A stretch of 13,680 bases of DNA. It comes from Deltaproteobacteria bacterium. Lineage in GTDB: Bacteria > Desulfobacterota > Binatia > Binatales > Binataceae. Made by a program: the position numbers and the translations under genes. This document shows positions 6,761 to 13,138 of this stretch, piece after piece. Below the pieces are notes generated by a model that ran no database searches, had not been told where the DNA came from, and worked only from the letters and a program-made list of their open reading frames with translations. Every line of letters starts with the position of its first letter. Within the stretch, counting starts at the first letter, position 1. The stretch spans positions 1 through 13,680 of the forward strand of contig JAJXYM010000313.1 of the NCBI GenBank assembly GCA_021780585.1, given 5' to 3'.

Positions 6761-9598
6761 ATGGACAGCATCATCATCAAGGGCGCGCGCGAGCATAATC
6801 TCAAGAACCTCGATATCGAGATTCCGCGCGGACGGCTGGTGGTAATCACCGGGCTGTCCGGCTCGGGCAAATCCTCGCTGGCCTTCGACACGATTTACGC
6901 CGAGGGCCAGCGCCGCTACGTCGAATCGCTCTCCGCTTACGCCCGCCAGTTCCTCGAGCAGATGGAGAAGCCGGACGTCGATTCGATCGAGGGGCTGTCG
7001 CCGGCGATATCGATCGAGCAGAAGACCACCTCGCGCAATCCGCGCTCGACCGTCGCGACGATTACGGAGATTTACGACTATCTGCGGCTGCTCTTCGCCC
7101 GCGTCGGCCACGCCTTCTGCTACAACTGCGGGCGCGAAATCACGCAGCAGAGCGTCCAGCAAATCGTCGATCGGATCATGAGCTGGCCCGAGGGCGCGCG
7201 CCTGCACGTGCTCGCGCCGATCGTGCGCGATCGCAAGGGCGAGTACCGCAAGGAGCTGGCCGATTTGCGCCGCGCCGGCTTCGTGCGGGTCAAAATCGAC
7301 GGCAAGCTGGTCGAACTCGGCGAAGAGATCGCGCTCAACAAGAACCAGCGCCATACCATCGACGTGATCGTCGATCGCCTGGCGATCCGGACGGGGATCG
7401 AGCGGCGTCTGGCCGATTCGCTCGAAGTCGCCTTCAAATACGGGCAGGACCTGCTCAAGGTCGAACGGCTCGACGCGCCGGCGAAGAACGGCGGCGGCGA
7501 AGTCCATTTCAGCCAGCGTTTCGCCTGCGTCGATTGCGGCATTTCATATCCCGAAATCACGCCGCGGATGTTCTCGTTCAACAGTCCGCATGGCGCCTGC
7601 GCCGAATGCTCCGGGATCGGCTCGATCATGTATTTCGATCCCGAGCTGGTGGCGCCGAACGAGGATTTGAGCATCACCGACGGCGCGATCGCCCCCTGGG
7701 CGACGATGAGCCACATGCAGCCGGTGCTCGAAGCGCTCGCCGTCCATTACGATTTCACCCTCGATCAGCCCTGGAAGACGATTCCGGCCAAAGTGCGCAA
7801 GGCGATTCTGAACGGCTCCGGCGAGGAGGAGATCGAATTCAGCTATCAGCGCGGCGCGCATCGCCACGGCTACGCGCGCGCCTTCGAGGGCGTGCTGACG
7901 TGGCTCGATCGGCGCTACAAGGAGACCGAATCCGAAGGTATCCGCGAAGTCCTCGAAGCCTACATGAATATGCGGCCGTGCCCGGTATGCGGCGGGGCGC
8001 GGCTCAAGCAGGAGAGCCTGTTCGTCCGCTTCAACGGCAAATCGATTAGCGAAGTCACCGCGATGTCGATCAAGCAGGCGGTGGCGTTCTTCGCCGAGCC
8101 GGAGATGTCCGCGCAGGAGACTGAAATCGCGCGGCTGATCCTCAAGGAAATTCGCGAGCGGCTGGGTTTTCTCGCCGACGTTGGTCTGGACTACCTCGCG
8201 CTCGATCGCGCCTCGGGCAGCCTCTCGGGCGGCGAGGGCCAGCGGATCCGGCTGGCGACGCAGATCGGCTCGAGCCTGGTCGGCGTGCTCTATATCCTCG
8301 ACGAACCGTCGATCGGACTGCATCAGCGCGACAACCAGCGCCTGCTCGCGACGCTCAAGCGCTTGCGCGAGCTGGGCAATTCGGTGCTGGTGGTCGAACA
8401 CGATCGCGACACGATGCTCGAGGCGGATCATATCGTCGATATGGGTCCCGGCGCCGGCGTCCACGGCGGCCATATCGTGGCCCAGGGCACGCCCGGCGAA
8501 GTGATGCGCAATGCGGAGTCGCTGACCGGCAAATATCTATCGGGCGAAATGGAAATTCCCACCCCGGCGCGCCGCCGGCCGCTTACCAACCGATGGCTCA
8601 CGATCCGCGGCGCCAAAGAAAACAATCTGCGCGATCTGACGGTCGGCTTTCCGCTCGGCGTGATGGTCTGCGTGACCGGAGTTTCCGGCTCCGGCAAATC
8701 GACCCTGGTGCTCGACACGCTCCATCGCGCGCTCGCGCAAAAGCTGATGGGCAGCCGGGAGCGCGCCGGCGCCTACAAGAGCCTCGACGGCCTCGAACAT
8801 CTCGACAAGGTGATCCACGTCGATCAAAGCCCGATCGGACGGACGCCGCGATCGAATCCCGCGACCTACACCGGCCTGTTCACGCATATGCGCGAGCTGT
8901 TCACGCAATTGCCGGAGGCGCGGATGCGCGGCTACGGGCCGGGGCGTTTTTCCTTCAACGTCAAGGGCGGACGCTGCGAAGCCTGCCAGGGCGACGGCAT
9001 CATCCGCATCGAGATGCACTTCCTGCCGGACGTTTACGTGACCTGCGAGGTGTGCGGCGGCAAACGCTATAATCGCGACACGCTGGAAATCCAGTACAAG
9101 GGCCGCAGTATCGCCGAAGTGCTCAACATGACGGTGCTCGACGGAATCGACTTCATGGGTTCGGTGCCGCCAATCCGGCAGAAGCTCGAAACGCTGCGCG
9201 ACGTCGGCCTCGATTACATCCATCTGGGCCAATCCGCGACGACGCTGTCGGGCGGCGAGGCCCAGCGTATCAAGCTGGCGCGCGAACTTGCCCGCCGCGC
9301 CACCGGGCGCACGCTGTATATCCTCGACGAGCCGACCACCGGGCTGCATTTCGACGATATCCGCAAGCTGCTCGCGGTGCTCGGCCGGCTCGCCGACGCC
9401 GGCAACACGATCATCGTGATCGAGCACAATCTCGACGTGATCAAGACCGCCGACTACGTGATCGATCTTGGGCCCGAAGGCGGGGATCGCGGCGGCCAGA
9501 TCGTCGCGCGCGGCGCGCCCGAGGAGATCGCCGCGACGGCCGGTTCGCATACCGGCCACTTCCTGCGCCAGGCGCTGGGTTCGCGCGCCGCGGCCTGA
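6761..9598 (+). CDS. uvrA: excinuclease ABC subunit A
   Basis: UvrA is the damage-sensing ATPase of nucleotide excision repair; it dimerises, loads UvrB and is recruited by Mfd. The product is 945 aa, close to the 940 of E. coli. Two ABC ATPase modules are complete. The first has Walker A GLSGSGKS at 31-38, signature LSGGEGQRIRLA near 488 and Walker B ILDEPSIGL. The second has GVSGSGKS at 640-647, LSGGEAQRIKLA near 829 and ILDEPTTGL. Zinc modules are intact: Cys256/259/280/283 and Cys739/742/762/765. Further CxxC pairs at 120/123 and 407/410 are also usual for UvrA. ATG 6761 sits 66 bp after pdxA with GAAGG at 6752-6756. It is on the same strand as mfd, surA and pdxA and is likely read with them, although a promoter in the 66-bp gap cannot be excluded. 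It is a full-length, standard UvrA with no sign of transfer. Confidence 0.98.
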   Translation: MDSIIIKGAREHNLKNLDIEIPRGRLVVITGLSGSGKSSLAFDTIYAEGQRRYVESLSAYARQFLEQMEKPDVDSIEGLSPAISIEQKTTSRNPRSTVATITEIYDYLRLLFARVGHAFCYNCGREITQQSVQQIVDRIMSWPEGARLHVLAPIVRDRKGEYRKELADLRRAGFVRVKIDGKLVELGEEIALNKNQRHTIDVIVDRLAIRTGIERRLADSLEVAFKYGQDLLKVERLDAPAKNGGGEVHFSQRFACVDCGISYPEITPRMFSFNSPHGACAECSGIGSIMYFDPELVAPNEDLSITDGAIAPWATMSHMQPVLEALAVHYDFTLDQPWKTIPAKVRKAILNGSGEEEIEFSYQRGAHRHGYARAFEGVLTWLDRRYKETESEGIREVLEAYMNMRPCPVCGGARLKQESLFVRFNGKSISEVTAMSIKQAVAFFAEPEMSAQETEIARLILKEIRERLGFLADVGLDYLALDRASGSLSGGEGQRIRLATQIGSSLVGVLYILDEPSIGLHQRDNQRLLATLKRLRELGNSVLVVEHDRDTMLEADHIVDMGPGAGVHGGHIVAQGTPGEVMRNAESLTGKYLSGEMEIPTPARRRPLTNRWLTIRGAKENNLRDLTVGFPLGVMVCVTGVSGSGKSTLVLDTLHRALAQKLMGSRERAGAYKSLDGLEHLDKVIHVDQSPIGRTPRSNPATYTGLFTHMRELFTQLPEARMRGYGPGRFSFNVKGGRCEACQGDGIIRIEMHFLPDVYVTCEVCGGKRYNRDTLEIQYKGRSIAEVLNMTVLDGIDFMGSVPPIRQKLETLRDVGLDYIHLGQSATTLSGGEAQRIKLARELARRATGRTLYILDEPTTGLHFDDIRKLLAVLGRLADAGNTIIVIEHNLDVIKTADYVIDLGPEGGDRGGQIVARGAPEEIAATAGSHTGHFLRQALGSRAAA

Positions 9599-9626
9599 GC
9601 GCGATCGCCGCCAAATCCGTTGGTTG

Positions 9627-9635
9627 TGCTATAAG
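9627..9635 (+). promoter_or_regulatory. extended -10 promoter for the DUF169 gene
   Basis: TG at 9627-9628, one base, then TATAAG at 9630-9635 (5 of 6 matches to TATAAT). No convincing -35 lies 17 bp upstream. It is about 95 bp before the DUF169 start and begins with the same TGCTATA string as the element upstream of mfd. This suggests the DUF169 gene is transcribed separately from uvrA. Confidence 0.5.
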
Positions 9636-9714
9636 CGGGTCGAATCGCCCGCCCGCGGCGTTGCGCGACCGGTCCCCGATCGGCGCGCGCCGCCGCGGCG
9701 CGATTCAATTTCGC

Positions 9715-9720
9715 AAGGAG
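9715..9720 (+). promoter_or_regulatory. Shine-Dalgarno for the DUF169 gene
   Basis: AAGGAG lies 11 nt before ATG 9732. It selects this start over the long open upstream extension that runs back into uvrA. Confidence 0.7.
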
Positions 9721-9731
9721 ACGACGCTCCG

Positions 9732-10541
9732 ATGGCAGAACATCCGCACGAAGCGGCAAACGGAACCATCACCTACGACTGGCCACAACTGGTCGACGAT
9801 CTCAATCGCCTGCTGCGGCTCAAGACCACGCCGATCGGCATGAAGCTGTTCAAGACGGTCGCGGAGATGGAGGCGATTCCGAAAATTCGCCGGCCCAAAT
9901 CGATCCATACGACCGATCAGATCGTCGCGCAGGCCGCGCGTCTCGGCTTCACCATCGGGATTACGCAAAAAGACCTCGTGGGCGCGCAATGCGGCGCGGT
10001 GATCGGACTCCATCCGCGCGACGAGGACTGGCTTTCCGGCCGCAACATGGCCGGCGTATGGTACGAAACGATCAAGGACTCGTCGGCGCATCAGCACGCG
10101 ATGGACACCGCGCCGTACGGCGTCAATGAGGCGATGGCCGTGTCGCCGCTCGCCAGTGGCCGGCTCAATCCGCCCGACATCTGCCTGATCTACGCGACGC
10201 CGGGCCAGATGATCATCTTCATCAACGGCCTGCAATGGGCGGGGTACAAGAAATTCGAATGGGGCGTCGTCGGCGAATCGGCCTGCGCCGACTCGTGGGG
10301 CCGCGCGCTCAAGACCGGCGAACCCAGCCTGTCGATTCCGTGCTTCGCCGAACGGCGCTACGGCGGCGTGCTCGACGACGAGATGCTGATGGCGCTACCG
10401 CCGCGCCTCCTGCCCAAGACGATCGAGGGGCTGAAACGGTTGGCCGCCAATGGCCTGCGCTATCCGATTCCGCAATACGGCATCCAGTCGGACGCGCGCG
10501 CCGGCCTGGCCGTCAGCTACGGCTCGCCGAAGAAGGAGTGA
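9732..10541 (+). CDS. DUF169 family protein
   Basis: The 269-aa product resembles the DUF169 family, whose biochemical role is not established. The family pattern is visible: an N-terminal helix WPQLVDDLNRLLRLKTTPIGMKLF (17-40), a central IGLHPRDEDW segment, a DICLIYATPGQMIIFINGLQWAGY strand pair (149-172), and a C-terminal GEPSLSIPCFAERRYGGVLDDEMLMALP block (196-223) that is the best-conserved part of the family. Cysteines 87, 151, 185 and 204 are present; Cys185 and Cys204 fall in the conserved C-terminal half and could be ligand or metal residues, which is inference. There is no signal peptide or membrane segment, so a cytoplasmic location is expected. It has its own ribosome site and probable promoter, and it is followed by a large hairpin. 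Its neighbours give no clear hint of function. Confidence 0.85.
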   Translation: MAEHPHEAANGTITYDWPQLVDDLNRLLRLKTTPIGMKLFKTVAEMEAIPKIRRPKSIHTTDQIVAQAARLGFTIGITQKDLVGAQCGAVIGLHPRDEDWLSGRNMAGVWYETIKDSSAHQHAMDTAPYGVNEAMAVSPLASGRLNPPDICLIYATPGQMIIFINGLQWAGYKKFEWGVVGESACADSWGRALKTGEPSLSIPCFAERRYGGVLDDEMLMALPPRLLPKTIEGLKRLAANGLRYPIPQYGIQSDARAGLAVSYGSPKKE

Positions 10542-10586
10542 CCCGGCGCGGCACGGCGCCGCCGCAAGCTTCCGAAAAATTCCGCC

Positions 10587-10628
10587 CGGGGTAGCGCGCC
10601 GGAGTGAAGCCTCCGGCCCGCTACCCCG
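10587..10628. terminator. large hairpin after the DUF169 gene (possible terminator)
   Basis: Bases 10587-10604 pair with 10611-10628 at 17 of 18 positions around a 6-nt loop; the only mismatch is 10597/10618. The outer arm is CGGGGTAGCG and the inner arm is GCCGGAG. It starts 46 bp after the DUF169 stop, so it could stop transcription, but what follows is CTTGTAAAATT and not a T-run. It could equally be a dispersed inverted repeat. Confidence 0.5.
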
Positions 10629-10629
10629 C

Positions 10630-10658
10630 TTGTAAAATTGGCGCGCGGAAGCGATAGT
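10630..10658 (+). promoter_or_regulatory. possible promoter for the DUF1329-like gene
   Basis: TTGTAA (10630-10635), a 17-bp spacer and GATAGT (10653-10658) match the sigma-70 consensus at four positions in each box. It lies directly after the hairpin and about 80 bp before the gene start. The match is weak and could be chance. Confidence 0.3.
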
Positions 10659-10738
10659 TCCGTCGCCACGAGCTCCCGCCGGCGCGCACGCGACCGGCAG
10701 GCGCCGGGCCGACCTTAACGAAAGGCGACAGTATCCCG

Positions 10739-12040
10739 ATGAACGCTGCACGCATAATCGCGGCAACAATTATTATTGCGCTGGCTCCGGCCGTATGCCG
10801 CGCGCAATCCGCGCCCGCGGCCGATCCGGCCCGCGCGACGATCGCGCCGGGAACCCATATCACGATGCAGAACTGGAGGGATTATCGCCCGTTCATGCCG
10901 GACGGGATGGCCGCGCTGTTCGAGGGTAAATATCACTGGAAGATGCCCGCGGACGTCGATATCGAGGTCGGCCCGACGATTATACATCCGCTGCCCAAAA
11001 CCTATCTGGCCGCGACCGAGAAGTATTCCGCGCAGGTTAAACTGGTCGATCTACCGGGCGGCGCACTGACTATTTCCAACTATCGCGGCGGATTGCCGTT
11101 TCCGAATCCCGCCGATCCGCATCGCGGATGGAAAGTGATGGCCAACGTCTGGTATCGCTATCTGCCGCACATTTTTGTCGATACCTATGGCACCGGCTGC
11201 ATGGAGAACGGCTACGGCAGCATCAATTGCACCGTCGACGAAATCGTCGCCAAGCAGTTGAGCTTCAATACCGACCCGGGCGTTCCCGCCACGACTCCGG
11301 GCGCCGGCGACAAGTTCTACACCGAGTGGATAATGACGCTCGAGCCCGAAAACGAGCGCTACAGCGCGAGCCTCGTCATCTCGTACGCCGACCTGCGCAA
11401 GTCCCAGGACGTGTACGTGTTCGTCCCGGCGCTGCGCCGTTCACAGCGCGTCTCGACGGCCGCCCGCTGCACGCCATATCCGGGGACCGACGCCACTTCC
11501 GACGATTACCGCTTCGGCTTCAACGCCAACCTGACGGAGATGCAAGCCGGCGACATGGGCAAGAAGAAGATGCTCGCCCTGGTCGACGCGACCCCGCCCG
11601 CGACGCGCTTTCCCGAAGGCTATGACATGCCGCTCGGATGGCCCAAGCCGTCGTGGGGCAAATGGCAGGTGCGGGACGTCGACGTGATCGACGTGCGCAA
11701 GATTCCGTCGCTCGCGGCCGGCTATTGCTACGGCCGGCGCGTGATGTACGTCGATTCGGCGTCCTCGGCTCCGCTCTGGGAGGATCTGTACGACGCCAAT
11801 CTGAAACCGTGGAAATTCTACGCCGTTTTTCTCAGTACGATCGACGTTCCCGGCATCGGTCCGGTCAACAGCAACGGATCGGCGGTCGAGGGCTTCTGGG
11901 ATATCCAGAATAATCACTCGACTTTCTTTTCCGATCCCGGCCAGGGCCATCCCTTCTATGTCAATGGTCAAGCGCCGGCGCAATACAACGATTTGACCAG
12001 GTACTCGACCGCGAGCGGCCTCGACATGATCATGCGGTAG
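10739..12040 (+). CDS. secreted DUF1329-like protein
   Basis: The 433-aa product has a Sec signal peptide (hydrophobic stretch 6-19, likely cleavage after CRA at 22) and is expected in the periplasm or outer envelope. It looks like a DUF1329 protein, a family related by fold to LolA/LolB-like lipid-binding proteins and often sited with lipid or steroid metabolism genes. Marks are an NWRDYRPFMPDGMAALFEGKY opening, NYRGGLPFPNPADPHRGWK in the first third, a VYVFVPALRRSQRVSTAARC segment, and a DDYRFGFNANLTEMQ helix. A C-terminal AGYCYGRRVMYVD and PLWEDLYDANLKPWKF follow. Cysteines after the signal could form disulfides. No substrate can be read from sequence. ATG 10739 follows AAAGG at 10721-10725 with a long gap. 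Its last 32 bp, coding for SGLDMIMR and the stop, are repeated exactly at 12415-12446. It is unlikely to be in an operon with the tRNA, which is on the other strand. Confidence 0.8.
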   Translation: MNAARIIAATIIIALAPAVCRAQSAPAADPARATIAPGTHITMQNWRDYRPFMPDGMAALFEGKYHWKMPADVDIEVGPTIIHPLPKTYLAATEKYSAQVKLVDLPGGALTISNYRGGLPFPNPADPHRGWKVMANVWYRYLPHIFVDTYGTGCMENGYGSINCTVDEIVAKQLSFNTDPGVPATTPGAGDKFYTEWIMTLEPENERYSASLVISYADLRKSQDVYVFVPALRRSQRVSTAARCTPYPGTDATSDDYRFGFNANLTEMQAGDMGKKKMLALVDATPPATRFPEGYDMPLGWPKPSWGKWQVRDVDVIDVRKIPSLAAGYCYGRRVMYVDSASSAPLWEDLYDANLKPWKFYAVFLSTIDVPGIGPVNSNGSAVEGFWDIQNNHSTFFSDPGQGHPFYVNGQAPAQYNDLTRYSTASGLDMIMR

Positions 12041-12093
12041 AAGTGAGGGAAGCCGCGAAGCCGAAGCCGACGGATGGTTTATTGGAGGCGGCG
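12009..12093. repeat. direct repeat copy 1: DUF1329-like gene 3' end to tRNA-like tail
   Basis: This 85-bp segment recurs at 12415-12498. The first 32 bp (last codons and stop of the gene) are identical, the next 9-10 bp differ with a one-base indel, and the last 43 bp are identical. The copy ends in TGGAGGCGGCG, which is exactly the complement of the last 11 bases of the tRNA-Cys (acceptor strand, U73 and CCA). Here it is not followed by the rest of a tRNA. Confidence 0.92.
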
Positions 12094-12171
12094 GAATCCG
12101 CGTTTTGGTTCGAGCGGAACCTCGCGATTCAGGAAAAGCGCCGGCGCGCTCACGGAATCGTCGGGCGCGGC

Positions 12172-12260
12172 AAACGTCATCCACGGGCGTAACAAACATC
12201 ACCCGCGCGGCGCGACAAACGTCACCCGCGAGCGTAACAAACGTCACCCTCGGGCGCGAC
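12172..12260. repeat. 22-bp minisatellite, four units
   Basis: Four consecutive units start at 12172, 12194, 12217 and 12239, with lengths 22, 23, 22 and 22. Each begins AAACRTCA, continues with a C/G-rich part and ends GTAAC or GCGAC. The endings alternate GTAAC, GCGAC, GTAAC, GCGAC. The last unit runs directly into the left arm of the palindrome at 12243. There is no spacer diversity, so this is not a CRISPR array. Confidence 0.8.
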
Positions 12261-12306
12261 CCGAGGGTCCATCCGCATGGATGGCCGGGTCACGCCCGGC
12301 CATGAC
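12243..12306. repeat. inverted pair of palindromic elements (BIME-like)
   Basis: Two 30-bp palindromic elements face each other across CCGC: 12243-12272 with arms ACCCTCGGG/CCCGAGGGT, and 12277-12306 with arms ATGGCCGGG/CCCGGCCAT. Their outer ends GTCA and TGAC and inner ends TCCAT and ATGGA make the whole 64 bp an inverted repeat. They share the frame of the elements at 561-777 but carry different, still complementary arms. Confidence 0.8.
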
Positions 12307-12354
12307 AGGAAACAGAGCGGTCGAGTCCGGCCATGACAGGTAACGGAACGGGGC

Positions 12355-12377
12355 ATGCCCGGACCCGAGCCGGGCAT
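12355..12377. repeat. further palindromic element
   Basis: ATGCCCGG (12355-12362) pairs with CCGGGCAT (12370-12377) around a 7-nt loop and is followed by CC. It appears to be a diverged member of the same palindrome family. Confidence 0.6.
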
Positions 12378-12414
12378 CCGGATGCGTCACGCCAGGACTT
12401 GACGAGACGTTCTT

Positions 12415-12498
12415 CCGCGAGCGGCCTCGACATGATCATGCGGTAGGGCGGGAAAAGCCGCGAAGCCGAAGCCGACGGATGGTTTATTGGAGGCGGCG
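12415..12498. repeat. direct repeat copy 2, overlapping the tRNA-Cys 3' end
   Basis: This is the second copy of the 12009-12093 segment, 84 bp, offset by 405-406 bp. It still encodes the SGLDMIMR-stop tail but has no gene body upstream of it. Its right 11 bp are the genuine 3' end of the tRNA-Cys gene. Confidence 0.92.
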
Positions 12499-12563
12499 AT
12501 CGGATTCGAACCGATGCATGGAGGTTTTGCAGACCTCTCCCTTAACCACTTGGGTACGCCGCC
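12488..12563 (-). tRNA. tRNA-Cys(GCA)
   Basis: A complete 76-nt cloverleaf with encoded CCA lies on the minus strand. The acceptor stem is GGCGGCG/CGCCGCC. The D-arm has CCC/GGG with an AAGTGGTTAA loop. The anticodon stem is GAGGT/ACCTC with loop CTGCAAA, giving anticodon GCA (complement at 12528-12530). The variable region is 5 nt, and the T-arm is ATCGG/CCGAT with loop TTCGAAT. The discriminator base is U73, a known cysteine identity element. The 3' end is the part shared with direct repeat copy 1. Confidence 0.97.
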
Positions 12564-12585
12564 CCGAAAACTTTGGCGTCAGCGC

Positions 12586-12616
12586 GCGGAAGCGGTAGGC
12601 TAGCACGCGCTTCCGC
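12586..12616. other. hairpin between tRNA-Cys and the minus-strand gene
   Basis: GCGGAAGCG (12586-12594) pairs with CGCTTCCGC (12608-12616) around a 13-nt loop. It begins 6 bp beyond the stop of the minus-strand gene and could be its terminator. On that strand a TTTT occurs only about 14 bases after the stem, so the terminator call is weak. Confidence 0.35.
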
Positions 12617-12621
12617 AGCCA

Positions 12622-13107
12622 TCAATTATGTCCGGCCGCGCCGCCGGCCGCGCGCGCGCGCACGACCATCTTGACCGCGCACGCGCCCTCGCTCTCGCCA
12701 TAGCAAAGGTCGCGGACGACGCCGGGCGTGAACTGATGGTTTTCGCCGGCGCGCGCGGCGCAAATCCAGTGGCCGCCCTCGCGATACATCCCGACCACGT
12801 ACCATTGGCCGGGATCGAGCGCGCCGCTTTCGCTCGCTTCGATCCGGCGCGTGTCGTAAACGGTGAAGCCGTCGTGTCCGCCCGCCGGATCGAAGCGCAT
12901 GAAGTTCATCACCCAGCGACCGCCGCCGCGCTGGGTCGCCGTCCAGGTCATCGGCTGGTCGGAGGAAAAGACCGGCTTGTCGCGGCATAGCCAAGGCCGC
13001 GGCTCGACCGCCCGCGCCGGCGCGCTGGCGAGCGCGAGCGTCGCGAAAATTCCCGCCGTGATCGTCAGAAGGCGCCCGCGACGCCGCATCACTTCGCAAA
13101 TCCGCAT
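12622..13107 (-). CDS. secreted protein of unknown function
   Basis: I do not recognise the family. From ATG 13107 the product is 161 aa with a clear Sec signal peptide: basic RRRGR, hydrophobic LLTITAGIFATLALA and a likely cleavage after PARA at residue 33. The mature part is about 128 aa and contains four cysteines (in WLCR, WICA, LCYG and GACAV), enough for two disulfides. It is rich in aromatic and Gly residues in a pattern suggesting a small beta-rich domain (WTATQRGGGRWVMNFMRF, QWYVVGMYREGGHWIC). Starts at GTG 13131 and ATG 13089 are also in frame. ATG 13107 has GGGA 7 nt upstream, while ATG 13089 gives a more usual n-region. The stop of the mutase gene upstream is 31 bp away on the same strand, so the two may be co-transcribed. 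The overlapping frame at 12626-13099 is a shadow. Confidence 0.7.
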   Translation of the reverse strand: MRICEVMRRRGRLLTITAGIFATLALASAPARAVEPRPWLCRDKPVFSSDQPMTWTATQRGGGRWVMNFMRFDPAGGHDGFTVYDTRRIEASESGALDPGQWYVVGMYREGGHWICAARAGENHQFTPGVVRDLCYGESEGACAVKMVVRARAAGGAAGHN

Positions 13108-13138
13108 CGTTGCATCCCGTTCCGGCCGCACGCTCGAA

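Larger units (their letters stand above)
12094..12414. other. 321-bp gene-free segment between the direct repeats
   Basis: No gene is supported here. From left to right it holds a small dyad GGTTC/GAACC at 12107-12121, the 22-bp minisatellite at 12172-12260, an inverted palindrome pair at 12243-12306, a partial extra copy of its right end (CCGGCCATGACAGG near 12327-12340) and a further palindrome at 12355-12377. No terminal inverted repeats or transposase remnant were seen. Confidence 0.7.

Noticed and set aside
5603..7507. 634-codon minus-strand ORF opposite pdxA and uvrA
   Set aside because: It spans two conserved genes on the other strand and shows no recognisable domain, which is typical of antisense open frames in GC-rich DNA.
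12172..12260. Possible CRISPR-like array
   Set aside because: Units are contiguous and 22-23 bp, with no unique spacers, and no cas gene is present.
12074..12343. Small ORF of 89 codons in the insert next to tRNA-Cys
   Set aside because: Its translation is produced by the minisatellite and palindromes (repeated NVTRERNK-like stretches), so it is not a credible protein.
12415..12563. Phage or island attachment site at tRNA-Cys
   Set aside because: Direct repeats reach the tRNA 3' end, but only 11 bp of it are shared and there is no integrase or cargo. It is kept as a finding on the repeat, not annotated as an att site.
12626..13099. Alternative minus-strand frame over the secreted protein
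   Set aside because: The 12622 frame has a textbook signal peptide and balanced composition, while this one is Arg-rich and has no signal peptide.
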